A DNA stretch of 64,000 nucleotides, taken from Vibrio sp. STUT-A11 (GTDB lineage Bacteria; Pseudomonadota; Gammaproteobacteria; Enterobacterales; Vibrionaceae). Numbering within the stretch: position 1 is the first letter of the stretch; the number at the start of each line of letters is the position of its first letter. The stretch is taken from contig NZ_AP026763.1 in assembly GCF_026000435.1 (NCBI RefSeq), positions 2,356,001 through 2,420,000 of the forward strand. The letters run 5' to 3'. Shown here one piece after another: positions 1-9,400 of the stretch. The notes below the pieces were generated by a model, which did not search any database, was not told the DNA's origin, and saw nothing but the letters and a program-made list of their open reading frames with translations. The position numbers and the translations under genes were made by a program.

Positions 1-1
1 G

Positions 2-445
2 CATAATGAAGTGTTGTTTGAAGAGTACCTTACTCCTGTTTGCACGCCGCTATATGCAGAAAAACATAAGATTACTGAGCAAATGAGTAGCTTAGCCAAC
101 GCCAATTTAATCCACTGTACAGAATCTATTGATTCAGCCAACTACGATTTTGAATGGCAATATTGGCTCAAGAAACAAGCACAGCAGATTACCCTAAACC
201 CCAACTACTATGTCTTTAACCATGGGGAGATGGCCGTATCCGCAGTAAAGAATCATATGGGTATAGGCATGGGACGTGTCGCGCTCATTCAGCCTTATCT
301 GGATAGCGGTGAACTGATTGCACCGTTTGGTGTTATTCCAGCCGACATGAAATACTTACTTATTTGCCCGAAAGGCATGGAGCAACGACCTAGGTTCAAA
401 GCTTTTACGTCATGGTTACGCAGTCAGTTAGTTGAAGATCATTAA
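2..445 (+). CDS. LysR-family transcriptional regulator, C-terminal part (cut by window start)
   Basis: The reading frame is open to the left edge, so only about 147 C-terminal residues are visible. They look like the effector-binding domain of a LysR regulator of the GcvA-like type: a TPVCTPLY segment, a LANANLIHCTES strand, a paired-tryptophan W-x-x-W segment, then GIGMGRVALIQPYLDSGEL and a closing SWLRSQL helix, in the order usual for this family. The N-terminal helix-turn-helix lies outside the window, so the target and ligand cannot be inferred. A bidirectional hairpin follows at 476-512. Confidence 0.8.
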   Translation, partial: HNEVLFEEYLTPVCTPLYAEKHKITEQMSSLANANLIHCTESIDSANYDFEWQYWLKKQAQQITLNPNYYVFNHGEMAVSAVKNHMGIGMGRVALIQPYLDSGELIAPFGVIPADMKYLLICPKGMEQRPRFKAFTSWLRSQLVEDH

Positions 446-475
446 ACGATTCGACGTTGCAAGAAGCAAAAACGA

Positions 476-512
476 AAAAAGCCTGCAATGTATTTAAACA
501 CTGCAGGCTTTT
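476..512 (-). terminator. Rho-independent terminator of ffs (probably bidirectional)
   Basis: The stem GCCTGCA/TGCAGGC is flanked by A-runs on the left and T-runs on the right, so it can act in both directions. On the minus strand it lies just past the 3' end of 4.5S RNA; on the plus strand it follows the LysR stop at 445. Confidence 0.75.
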
Positions 513-516
513 CAAT

Positions 517-622
517 GGGTGGGACCCCAGCCACATCCCGGCACACAAGTCACACGCTGCGGCTGCTTCCTTCCGGACCTGACCGAGTTCACGAGCTATT
601 GTTGCGAGAGGACCAGAGCCCC
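517..622 (-). ncRNA. ffs: Signal recognition particle 4.5S RNA
   Basis: Read on the minus strand this is a roughly 106-nt RNA starting GGGGCTCTGG and ending GGGGTCCCACCC. It contains the SRP domain IV core GGTCAGGTCCGGAAGGAAGC, which binds Ffh, and the nearby GTGCCGGGATG strand that pairs back. The ends are complementary and form the long 4.5S hairpin. The RNA works with Ffh and FtsY in co-translational targeting of membrane proteins. The following genes atl, ybaY and tesB also sit next to ffs in E. coli, which supports the call. Confidence 0.96.
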
Positions 623-662
623 ATAATTCTTTTGTTGAGGGCTTGCCTCAAACGATGGGGCG

Positions 663-691
663 ATTATTCAGTATCGGACCTCATAATGCAA
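663..691 (-). promoter_or_regulatory. Sigma-70 promoter of ffs
   Basis: On the minus strand there is TTGCAT at 691-686, a 17-nt spacer, and AATAAT at 668-663. These are followed by a GC-rich discriminator (CGCCCC) typical of growth-rate and stringent control. Transcription would start about 35-40 nt before the mature RNA, giving a short leader with a small hairpin (TTGAGG/CCTCAA) that would need trimming. Confidence 0.65.
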
Positions 692-765
692 GGGCAAAAA
701 CCTTTAATTTCACCAATTAGCGATCGTTTGAACAAAACTCGGTCAATCTAGAATCTACTGGCAAC

Positions 766-1515
766 CTATAGCTCTGCTTGCTCATCGCCGCTGCGCAGGA
801 TGTAATCCGTCATCCACGCCGTACCTAATAAACAGATCCACACAACAAAAACGGGTTTAGGTACATCGGTCGCAGGGCTGACAACCAATGCGGCAAAACC
901 AACTGTCGGAAGCGTCCAACAAAGCAGCTTACTCCAGTGAATGGATTGCTTTTGCTTTATCTTTGTCAGTGTCTCCATTGAGGCAAGCATACCTGTCAGA
1001 CAAAGCGCAACCAATGCAGCATAGGTTAAATCTGCCACCCACAAAGGTAATAACAACAGCAATGGCCACCAGCTATGCTTATTCGAAGCCTTCCAGTGAG
1101 TAATTGCCCACCACATGACAATGACCGCAAGCGTCTGCACAACGGTTACCGATGCGGAGCCGTCCAGCTTGCCACCCTGCTGGGTGACCATAATGCCGAC
1201 TTGCAAGGTCAAGACAATTAACCCGGTGGTGAGTAATACACCAAGAGAACTACGATGAGAGAACACCACCATTAACAGTGGGAATAGAATTAACACCCCA
1301 ATAGATAGAGCAATGGGCTGCATCGAGAGTGTGGCACCAAAAGCCATCATCGCGCCAAGCAGAACTAGACCTGCTAGCCCACCTTGGGGCAGCAACCATA
1401 ATGCTGGGATCATGAGAGCAAGGACAGGCAGCTCTCCGCCACTTAAACTCATCGCTCGGGCACACACTACTGCGAGTAGAATCGTGATAAAAAACTGGAT
1501 TGTAGAAAAAATCAT
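766..1515 (-). CDS. Multi-pass inner-membrane protein of unknown function
   Basis: The product is a 249-residue, very hydrophobic protein with about seven or eight predicted membrane segments joined by short loops; the C-terminal end (RSGDEQAEL) is polar. I do not recognise a transporter or enzyme signature. The start at 1515 is chosen because AGGAGG lies four bases before its ATG; a longer frame to 1539 lacks a ribosome site. It is transcribed toward ffs and diverges from atl. Confidence 0.7.
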   Translation of the reverse strand: MIFSTIQFFITILLAVVCARAMSLSGGELPVLALMIPALWLLPQGGLAGLVLLGAMMAFGATLSMQPIALSIGVLILFPLLMVVFSHRSSLGVLLTTGLIVLTLQVGIMVTQQGGKLDGSASVTVVQTLAVIVMWWAITHWKASNKHSWWPLLLLLPLWVADLTYAALVALCLTGMLASMETLTKIKQKQSIHWSKLLCWTLPTVGFAALVVSPATDVPKPVFVVWICLLGTAWMTDYILRSGDEQAEL

Positions 1516-1762
1516 AGCGCCTCCTAGCTTCCCCACCAACTTTGGAACTCAACGACAGATAAGGCACGAACTCGTTCGTCGTTAAATGGGTCTAGACATC
1601 ATTTTGAATCTCACAGAGTTCACCAATATCGTTACTGCGCTGCGAAAATGTAACGGCGTTCAAACGCGAAAAACTGGGGTGCTACACGCGTCAATAACTA
1701 ATGGCGAAATACTGGCCGTCTGTATTACCATTCCTTGGCAATCCACAACGGACACTTTGAGT

Positions 1763-2065
1763 ATGGACCAATTCTTAGCGCAAATCTTTGCTGTGATTCA
1801 CCAAATTCCATCTGGGAAAGTCTCGACTTACGGGGAGATCGCAAAAATGGCAGGTTATCCCGGCTACGCTCGGCATGTTGGTAAAGCATTAGGTAGCTTA
1901 CCGGAAGGCAGCAAGCTGCCATGGTTTAGAGTCATCAACAGCCAAGGCAAGATTTCATTAAAAGGTCGGGATCTGGATAGGCAAAAAGCCAAGCTTGAGG
2001 CAGAAGGGATAGAAGTGTCTGAAATTGGAAAAGTATCGCTCAGAAAATACAAATGGCAGCCCTAA
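1763..2065 (+). CDS. atl: Alkyltransferase-like protein (Atl/YbaZ family)
   Basis: The 100-residue protein has the fold of the C-terminal domain of O6-alkylguanine-DNA methyltransferase: IPSGKVSTYGEIA, then GYPGYARHVGKAL (DNA-binding helix) and LPWFRVINSQGKIS. The methyltransferase active-site motif PCHRV is replaced by PWFRV, so the acceptor cysteine is absent. Members of this family bind alkylated guanines without removing the alkyl group and recruit nucleotide excision repair. The frame stays open back to 1586, but similarity begins at the ATG at 1763 (MDQFLAQIF), so the shorter start is used although its ribosome site is weak. A hairpin (TGGCAGC/GCTGCCA, 2054-2077) overlaps the stop codon. 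Confidence 0.88.
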   Translation: MDQFLAQIFAVIHQIPSGKVSTYGEIAKMAGYPGYARHVGKALGSLPEGSKLPWFRVINSQGKISLKGRDLDRQKAKLEAEGIEVSEIGKVSLRKYKWQP

Positions 2066-2112
2066 ACAAAGCTGCCATCTTTCGTTCGCTCTATTACTTT
2101 AACAAACGGAAA

Positions 2113-2547
2113 TTAGCGAACGCCTACCAGTCTGATATCTAGCTGGTGAGTTTGTGCTTCATCAGTAATAACTGCATGACGAGTGTCACTGATGAAACGC
2201 AACTTACCACCGACATCAATTCGTGCACGGATACTGTAAGTATGCTTGGCCTGAATTTCGTTGCTGTCGTAGCTAAGTTCAAACGCAAAAGGAACCTGTT
2301 TACCTTCTGTTTCAAATGATTGCTTCGCAAGTACTTTTGACGGCGCATCCGCAAGCGACACATCTTCAAGTGAGACGGTGACCACCGCATTTGGCGGTAA
2401 AGCAATACGTTCGCGGTAAGCCACTGTACCTGTAATGGTCTTCATTGACACCTCAGCAGAATCCACTTCTGTTGTTTGAGAAGTTTGGCAGCCCACAAGA
2501 GCAGCACCAAAAAATAAAGATGCAACAAGCAATAGTGTTTTTTTCAT
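2113..2547 (-). CDS. ybaY: YbaY-family outer-membrane lipoprotein
   Basis: The 144-residue protein has a lipoprotein signal peptide with the lipobox LVGC, cleaved before Cys20 or so. The mature part is a single beta-rich domain (TGTVAYRERIALPPNAVVTV, later FAFELSYD and IRARIDVGGKLRF) of the YbaY/YscW-like family. The function is unknown; YscW relatives help secretins reach the outer membrane, but that cannot be assumed here. The ATG at 2547 is preceded by AGGA; the longer frame to 2658 would bury the signal peptide. It converges with atl and diverges from tesB. Confidence 0.85.
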   Translation of the reverse strand: MKKTLLLVASLFFGAALVGCQTSQTTEVDSAEVSMKTITGTVAYRERIALPPNAVVTVSLEDVSLADAPSKVLAKQSFETEGKQVPFAFELSYDSNEIQAKHTYSIRARIDVGGKLRFISDTRHAVITDEAQTHQLDIRLVGVR

Positions 2548-2775
2548 ATATTCCTCAGGATGAATATTAAGCCAAGGTAAGTATACGGCCGAATCAGCAA
2601 GCTGTCTTTGATAAGTTACTTGATTTAACAGTAGTTTGACGGAGTTAAGAGATACCAAGCATTTGATTTTGTTTCATTATTGTTACAAGGTATACTTTGA
2701 GCCGTTTAAGAACCACTTCACAGACCTGTGGGAAATGGGTTAACTTGATATCAACACACTCGGTGAGGAGACACA

Positions 2776-3636
2776 ATGAGTAAACCACTAAGAGAGTTGC
2801 TCAGCCTGCTACAACTCGAACAATTAGAAGAAGGCTTATTCCGCGGACAAAGCGAGAACTTAGGTTTACCTCAAGTGTATGGCGGTCAGGTGATTGGACA
2901 GGCACTTTCTGCCGCCCGATACACCGTCGAAGAGACTCGCACTGTACACTCGTTTCACAGCTACTTTCTCTATCCGGGCGATTCTGAAAAACCGATTATT
3001 TACGACGTGGAAAACCTGCGCGATGGACGCAGTTTTAGTACCCGCCGAGTTAAAGCGATTCAAAATGGCCGCCCTATTTTCTACCTAACGGCTTCCTATC
3101 ACGGCGATCAACCTGGATTCGATCATCAGAAAACCATGCCTGACATTCCGGGGCCAGAAAACTTTCCTTCCGAGAGCGAGCTGGCGAGCCACATTGCGGA
3201 ATATCTGCCTGAACGGCTGCGCAAAACGTTTTGTGGTGAAAAACCGATTGAGACACGGCCAGTTACGGTGATCAATCCGCTAAAGCCTACCAAAGCCGAG
3301 CCTAAACAATACCTTTGGATTCGCGCTAATGGCGAAATGCCGGACAACCAGTTGATCCACCAGTATTTATTAGCGTACGCGTCGGATTGGGGCTTCCTGG
3401 TCACCGCATTGCACCCGCATGGTGTTTCTTTGATGACACCAAACTTCCAAGTGGCAACCATCGACCATTCCATCTGGTTCCATCGTCCGTTTAAGATGGA
3501 TGAATGGTTGCTGTTTGCAATAGAAAGCCCGACAGCGAGCCATACACGTGGGCTCGTTCGTGGTGAGATCTACAACCAACAAGGTCACCTGGTCGCAACA
3601 GCGGTTCAAGAAGGCGTGATGCGTTACACGAAATAG
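2776..3636 (+). CDS. tesB: Acyl-CoA thioesterase II
   Basis: The 286-residue protein has the full length of TesB. It contains two hot-dog domains: the first shows [18 protein letters not shown] and [13 protein letters not shown], the second [16 protein letters not shown] and [22 protein letters not shown]. The enzyme hydrolyses medium- to long-chain acyl-CoA to free fatty acid and CoA in the cytoplasm. A GGAG ribosome site precedes the ATG. The gene sits beside ybaY and atl as in E. coli. Its 3' gap carries a dispersed repeat. Confidence 0.95.
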   Translation: MSKPLRELLSLLQLEQLEEGLFRGQSENLGLPQVYGGQVIGQALSAARYTVEETRTVHSFHSYFLYPGDSEKPIIYDVENLRDGRSFSTRRVKAIQNGRPIFYLTASYHGDQPGFDHQKTMPDIPGPENFPSESELASHIAEYLPERLRKTFCGEKPIETRPVTVINPLKPTKAEPKQYLWIRANGEMPDNQLIHQYLLAYASDWGFLVTALHPHGVSLMTPNFQVATIDHSIWFHRPFKMDEWLLFAIESPTASHTRGLVRGEIYNQQGHLVATAVQEGVMRYTK

Positions 3637-3695
3637 GTTGTGTTTAGGATATTAGTGCCGCTTGCTTAATAGCAGTGGCATCTCCAAACTAGCCC

Positions 3696-3827
3696 GTCAT
3701 TCTGGACAGCGACGGAGGAGCGTGATTCAGAATCTACTCACCGAGGTCGTTAAGCTTTGAGCAATGACGACAGGTAGCAGAGTGCGGATATTAGATTCCT
3801 AGTCTCACTATGGCTCGCTGGAATGAC
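3696..3827. repeat. Dispersed repeat family 1, copy 1 (about 132 bp)
   Basis: The element is bounded by GTCATTC at the left and GAATGAC at the right, which are inverted copies of each other. It shares with the copy at 5697-5829 the left block (AGCGACGRAGGAGCGTRATTC) and the right block (ATTAGATTCCTAGTCTC, then GCTCGCTGGAATGAC). The central part differs. There is no coding frame. It lies between the converging tesB and decR genes and looks like a non-autonomous, MITE- or REP-like element. Confidence 0.75.
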
Positions 3828-3921
3828 ATTGGTGATTGACAATCAGTTACATTCAAATTGTAAAACTGTCAATCGATGAGCATGGGTGCCTCGCGCTCTT
3901 CTGGTCACTCAACGCAAATAG

Positions 3922-4395
3922 CTAAACACGGCCAATAGGCAATTCAGTCGTGTACTTGATCGACTCCATGGCAAACGTGGAAGTCACATTAGACAGCCCT
4001 TTCACACTATTCACTAAACGCTTATAAAACTTATCAAAGCACTTCATGTCTTTGACCAGCACTTTCATCATGTAATCGTACTCGCCCGCCATTCGATAGA
4101 ATTCCATGACTTCAGGGAAATCACTCACCGTAGTGACAAAATGGTGATACCACTCTTCAGAGTGATCAATCGTCTTAAGTTGTACAAACGCAATGAACGA
4201 CAGATCCAGTTTTTCCGCACTTAACAGAGCAACTCGCTTTTCAATGAACCCATCGTCCTCCAGTTTCTTTAGGCGCTTCCAACATGGCGTTGTGGTGAGG
4301 TTAACCCGCTCAGCCAACTCGTTTAAAGACAGTGTTCCGTCGGTCTGGAGTAAAGCAAGTAGCGTCTTGTCAATCTTATCTAAATTATTTTCCAT
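3922..4395 (-). CDS. decR: Lrp/AsnC-family regulator, DecR-like
   Basis: The 157-residue protein has an N-terminal helix-turn-helix ([20 protein letters not shown]) and a C-terminal RAM ligand-binding domain ([20 protein letters not shown]). It matches what I recall of E. coli DecR (YbaO), including the [11 protein letters not shown] and [12 protein letters not shown] segments and the [10 protein letters not shown] end. DecR senses cysteine and switches on cysteine detoxification genes. Here it diverges from a PLP enzyme across 133 bp, the usual arrangement of an Lrp-type activator and its target. No strong terminator is seen at its 3' end. Confidence 0.85.
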   Translation of the reverse strand: MENNLDKIDKTLLALLQTDGTLSLNELAERVNLTTTPCWKRLKKLEDDGFIEKRVALLSAEKLDLSFIAFVQLKTIDHSEEWYHHFVTTVSDFPEVMEFYRMAGEYDYMMKVLVKDMKCFDKFYKRLVNSVKGLSNVTSTFAMESIKYTTELPIGRV

Positions 4396-4528
4396 AACAT
4401 CTAATTTTAAGAGAATTTATTTCTACAAATTGGTGAACACAAAGTAAATATAGCAAAGTTTTTCTCCCAACTTATAGGTAAATTATTTTTAAACAAAACC
4501 TAATTTGTCACTTTCAAGGAGAGACGCT

Positions 4529-5623
4529 ATGTGTACTGACCACCAGTGGATCAATAATGCAGTACGTAAAATTGAAGCGGATTTTCAACGCTCTGCAGAT
4601 ACTCACCTTTTTAAACTCGACCTTCCTTCTCTTGATGGTATCGATATCTATTTAAAAGATGAGAGCACCCACCCTACTGGATCATTAAAACACCGTTTAG
4701 CGCGTTCTCTTTTCCTCTATGCGATTTGCAATGGCTGGATTGGCCCTGAGACTACCGTCATCGAAGCCTCGTCAGGAAGCACTGCTGTGTCTGAAGCCTA
4801 CTTCGCGCGTCTGCTTGGCCTGCCATTTATTGCCGTTATGCCAAAAAGTACGGCCCGAAAAAAAATAGAACAAATCGAGTTTTATGGTGGTAGAGCCCAT
4901 TTAGTCGAACGCTCAGATCAAATTTATGATGAGTCTCGACGCCTAGCAAAAGAGTTAAACGGGCACTACATGGATCAGTTCACCTATGCGGAACGTGCAA
5001 CTGACTGGCGTGGGAACAATAACATTGCAAACGCTATCTTTAGCCAAATGAAGTTAGAAGACCATCCCATTCCAACTTGGGTGGTAATGAGTCCGGGGAC
5101 GGGTGGCACATCGGCAACCATAGGTCGATTTATCCGTTACCAAAAATATGAGACGAAATTGTGTGTTGCTGACCCTGAAAATTCGGTGTTCTATGACGCT
5201 TTCCAATCCGGAAATTCGGATTTGAAGTGCGAGAGCGGAAGCAAAATTGAAGGCATTGGTCGCCCTCGGGTAGAGCCTAGCTTTATTGCTGGCGTGGTCG
5301 ATGAAATGCGCAAAATACCAGATATGGCAAGCGTAGCTACCGCCCATTGGGTATCTCAGCTGATAGGCCGAAAAGTGGGCGCTTCTACAGGAACCAACCT
5401 GTATGCGGTGCTTCAGCTCGCTTGTGAAATGAAACTGCGCGGTGAAACTGGCTCTATCGTGACCCTGCTGTGTGATTCTGGTGACCGCTACTTGGACACT
5501 TACTTCGATATGGAATGGGTTAAGACAAACATCGGCGATATTCAGCCTTATCTAACCCAGCTCGAAATTATTCAGGCGAAAGGCTGTGTAGAGCCTGCTT
5601 GCTGTGAGCCAGTTTTCGCCTAG
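4529..5623 (+). CDS. PLP-dependent enzyme of the cysteine synthase family (probable cysteine degradation role)
   Basis: The 364-residue protein is a fold-type II PLP enzyme. The PLP lysine is Lys54 in [10 protein letters not shown]; the phosphate or substrate loop SSGSTAVS follows at about 81-88, and a glycine-rich loop [10 protein letters not shown] lies mid-protein. It is longer than CysK/CysM and ends in a cysteine-rich tail with Cys353, Cys358 and Cys359. The ATG at 4529 has AAGGAGA in front of it. Because it diverges from a DecR-like regulator, a cysteine-consuming, H2S-releasing desulfhydrase is a reasonable inference, but a synthase activity is not excluded. Confidence 0.8.
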   Translation: MCTDHQWINNAVRKIEADFQRSADTHLFKLDLPSLDGIDIYLKDESTHPTGSLKHRLARSLFLYAICNGWIGPETTVIEASSGSTAVSEAYFARLLGLPFIAVMPKSTARKKIEQIEFYGGRAHLVERSDQIYDESRRLAKELNGHYMDQFTYAERATDWRGNNNIANAIFSQMKLEDHPIPTWVVMSPGTGGTSATIGRFIRYQKYETKLCVADPENSVFYDAFQSGNSDLKCESGSKIEGIGRPRVEPSFIAGVVDEMRKIPDMASVATAHWVSQLIGRKVGASTGTNLYAVLQLACEMKLRGETGSIVTLLCDSGDRYLDTYFDMEWVKTNIGDIQPYLTQLEIIQAKGCVEPACCEPVFA

Positions 5624-5653
5624 AGGAGAGAGACAAAACAGCCCAGCGTTAGG

Positions 5654-5685
5654 TAATACTGTTCGTTTAACAACGAACAGTATTA
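5654..5685 (+). terminator. Perfect 14-bp stem-loop after the PLP enzyme gene
   Basis: TAATACTGTTCGTT and its exact complement are separated by a 4-nt loop, 30 bases after the stop codon. There is no long T-run afterwards, so it may stabilise or attenuate the transcript rather than end it cleanly. Confidence 0.5.
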
Positions 5686-5696
5686 GCCAGTCTATA

Positions 5697-5829
5697 GTCA
5701 TCCTGAAAAGCGACGAAGGAGCGTAATTCAGGATCTTCTATCCGAGCACTTGGTTATTAAAGAGTTTTCCATATCTTCTCAGCACGCTCATATTAGATTC
5801 CTAGTCTCGCTAGAGCTCGCTGGAATGAC
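5697..5829. repeat. Dispersed repeat family 1, copy 2 (about 133 bp)
   Basis: This copy has the same GTCAT-type ends and the same left and right blocks as 3696-3827, with a different middle. It too lies between converging genes (the PLP enzyme and the DUF1244 gene). Confidence 0.75.
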
Positions 5830-5900
5830 CCGATAAAGGTCGTTAAGCGACTGAGATTAACACGATGCGGGCTGTTATCTATAAATGTCCGTTTATAGCG

Positions 5901-6218
5901 CTATTTTTTCTGACGTGCTTCAAAAGCCGCTAACTGCTCAGGTGTCGCTGCTGGTTGGTGGTTTTGCTTCCACTCATCGTAAGTCATACCGTAAACACGC
6001 TCACGAGCATCATCGATGTCTAAGTCGACACCCAGTTTTTCGGCCTCTGCGGTGTACCACTTACTAAAGCAGTTACGGCAGAAACCCGCTAGGATCATTA
6101 GGTCAATATTCTGTACGTCTTTATTTGCATCCAGGTGGGCTAAAAGACGACGGAATGTCGCTGCATCAAGTTTATCTTGTTCTTCTTGTGTAAGATTTTT
6201 GTATTTAAATTCAGCCAC
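5901..6218 (-). CDS. DUF1244-family protein
   Basis: The 105-residue soluble protein is rich in charged residues. It has the family core ATFRRLLAHLDANKDVQNIDLM, then ILAGFCRNCFSKWY (a CxxC pair that could bind metal) and MTYDEWKQNHQ near the end. The family is widespread in Proteobacteria with no proven function. The GTG at 6218 is chosen because AAGGA lies before it; the frame extends to 6311 without a ribosome site. It follows the RND pump gene after a terminator, so it is probably a separate unit. Confidence 0.8.
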   Translation of the reverse strand: MAEFKYKNLTQEEQDKLDAATFRRLLAHLDANKDVQNIDLMILAGFCRNCFSKWYTAEAEKLGVDLDIDDARERVYGMTYDEWKQNHQPAATPEQLAAFEARQKK

Positions 6219-6400
6219 TTTACTTTCCTTCTCGACTATTTTACTTGCTGCTGCCGGCATATGTTGGAGTAACACAATCGCATCCTTCGTTAAAGCGTGA
6301 ACAACAAGCACTATTATTGTAAAAATGATTCGTCACACAGGGTAACGCCAAGTTGCCAAAAACGCCATTGCGTCATACGCAAAACGGGGTTAGACAAAAC

Positions 6401-6436
6401 AAAAAAGCACCGAATGAGCAAATCAATCGGTGCTTT
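6401..6436 (-). terminator. Rho-independent terminator of the RND efflux operon
   Basis: On the minus strand AAAGCACCGA pairs with TCGGTGCTTT and is followed by a T-run. It lies about 25 bases past the stop of the pump gene. Confidence 0.85.
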
Positions 6437-6459
6437 ATGCCATCAACATATTCGCATTG

Positions 6460-9400
6460 TTAAGGATGTGCAATACGCCCTTTGGTATCCTGACTCAATG
6501 CTTTGTTGAGTTGCGCTTCTACATGACCTGGCGCGCGCGTATTCGCTGCAATTAAGCGGTACATTGCCGGAATGACAAATAGAGTCACAATAGTCGCAAA
6601 GGCCATACCAAAGAAGATCACCGTACCAACCGCGACCCGGCTTTCGTAACCCGCCCCTGTTGACGAAATCAATGGGATAGCACCAGCTAGAGTGGTAAAT
6701 GCCGTCATCAAGATTGGACGCAAACGGCGAGCCGCCGCATCAATGATGGCTTTTTCAAACTCAACCCCACGGTCACGAAGCTGGTTAGCGAATTCAACGA
6801 TCAAAATACCATTTTTCGTTACCATACCAATCAACATCACCATACCAATCTGGCTGTAAATGTTCATGCCCTGGCTCATTACGATTAAGCCTAAGAAGCC
6901 ACCAAATACCCCCATTGGAACGGTAAACATCACCACCAAAGGGTTGACGAAACTCTCAAACTGAGCTGCCAGTACCAGATAGGCAACCAGCAAGGCCAGT
7001 GCAAAAACAACCGCAACGCTGGACTGATTCTCTTTAAAGTCTTTTGACTCACCAGAGTAACTAACTGAGATATCACCCGGCAGAGAATCAATTGCTTCTT
7101 GGTCTAGATAGCTTAGAGCCTCTCCTAATGTATAACCTTCGGACAAGTTCGCGGTAATGGTGATGGATTTCTGTTTGTTATAGTGAGAAAGACGAATCGA
7201 AGCCGCTACTTCTTCTATCTTGGTAACGGTATCAAGCGTCACTAGCTCACCACTATTGGTGCGCAAGTAGATCTGGCTTAGATCTGCCGCATTATTAAAG
7301 CTATTCTCGTCACCGCGCAAATACACGTCGTATTCTTCACCGCGATCGACATAGGTTGTCTCACTTTTACCGCCCAACATAATTTCAAGCGTATCGGAGA
7401 TGTCTTTCACACTGACACCCAGTTCCGCAGCGCGTTGTCTATCGACGGTCACTAACAGTTCAGGCGTCTTCTCAGAGTAATCAATCTCTGCACCCTCCAT
7501 CATTGGTGACTCTTCCGCTTTGTTTTTCAGTTCTTCAGCCCAGACCAGCAGCTCATCATAATCCGAGCCACCCAACACAAACTGAACGGGCTCACTTGAG
7601 CCACCTCGGAAGCCAGGCATAAACGGGAACACACGCACATCAGGAACGCCCGCCAATGCGCCACGCACTTGTCCTAAAGCCTGCTGAGCGGTGATGTTTC
7701 GATCATTCCAATCTTCCAAAATCATAATCACAAAACCCGTTTGGTCACCTGCCTGACCACCAAATGCCGGAGTCTGGATACTAAATGACTTCAGAAACCC
7801 TTGCCCTAACAACGGCATTAAACGGTCTTCGACAATGTCCATGTTGGCAGCCATCCGGTTGTATGAAGTAGCATCGGCACCACGAACAAAGGCAAAAATC
7901 ACGCCCCTGTCCTCTTGTGGCGTCAACTGCGCAGGAACCTGATTCATCAGAACATAGCTGCCGCCCATACAAGATAAAATAACCAAAGGCGCAATCCAAC
8001 GCACTTTTAGCGCGCCTTTTAATGCGCCACGATAACCAGCCTCAAGCTTGGCGAACATACGATCGACAGTTTCGTTAAAGCGATTAGGTTTGACGTTCGC
8101 TTTTAGAATCTGACTGCCCAATACTGGCGTCAACGTCAGTGCTATCAGTGAAGAAAAAATTACCGACATCGCCAGCAATACTGAAAATTCTGTAAACAGC
8201 AAACCAACCATGCCATCCATAAAGGAGATTGGCAGGAATACCATCACCAAAACGAACGTAGTTGCGACAACCGCAAAGCCAACTTCTCGAGTCCCTTTGT
8301 AGGCGGCAAGCAACGGGGACTCTCCCCGTTCTATGTGGTGGAAGATATTCTCCACGACCACAATGGCGTCATCGACCACCAGACCGATGGATAGAATCAG
8401 CGCCATTAGCGTGATCAAGTTGATAGAGAAACCGAAGTAATACGCGGCGATGAAAGACGAGATCAACGAGACTGGTACCGTCACCGCTGGTATTAATGTC
8501 GCTCGAGCCTGACCAATAAAGATATACAGCACCAGAATCACCAGACCGCCGGTAATAAACAGTGTGCTGTACACTTCTTCTATCGAGCGCTCGATAAATA
8601 CCGTTGCATCATAGTCAATCGCAAGGCGAGTACCTTCCGGTAAGAATTTCTGGATATTATCCACTTCAGAGCGAACACGCTCAGCTACTTCCAACGGGTT
8701 AGCATCCGACTGAGGCACAACCCCTAAACTGACGTTCACGACACCATCGCTTTTAAAGGTCGAGTTTTCGTTTTCCGCACCAATAAACACATCCGCGACA
8801 TCTTTCAGGTAAATGGGCGTGCCATCGTTCGCCCGCTTTACCACCAGGTACTGAAAGTCATCGGGCGTTTTATAGGTTCGTGCGGTCCGTACCGACATCA
8901 CCGTAGAATCATTTCGCACTTCCCCACCCGGACTCTCGAGGTTTTCATTTCGCAATGCGGTGGTAATATCCGATGCCGTTACTGCTCGACCAGCCATAAG
9001 ATCTGGTTTCAGCTTTACGTACATCACTTTGTACAAACCACCAGAAAGATCGATGGAACTCACCCCAGAAATCAAACTGAAGCGATCCATCAACACGCGC
9101 TCTGCATAATCCGTCAGTTGGGTACGATCCATTTCTGCAGAGCTGAGGTTTATATAAAGAGAAGCCTCGCCAGAACCATTGTTCTTATAAACAATTGGGT
9201 CATCTGCTTCGTCAGGTAATGAACGCTGAGCTCGAGCGACAGCATCACGCACATCACTGACCCCAGTGTTGAGGTCGTACCCGAGTTCAAAGGTTATCGT
9301 TATCCGGGAAGAGCTATTGCGTGTTGTCGAACTGATTTCATCAATGCCACTGATACCGGAAAGCTGATCTTCGAGAACCGACGTAATCTGGCTCTCGATG

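Noticed and set aside
488..751. 87-codon open frame over ffs
   Set aside because: It lies across the 4.5S RNA and its promoter on the other strand; no ribosome site and no protein-like composition.
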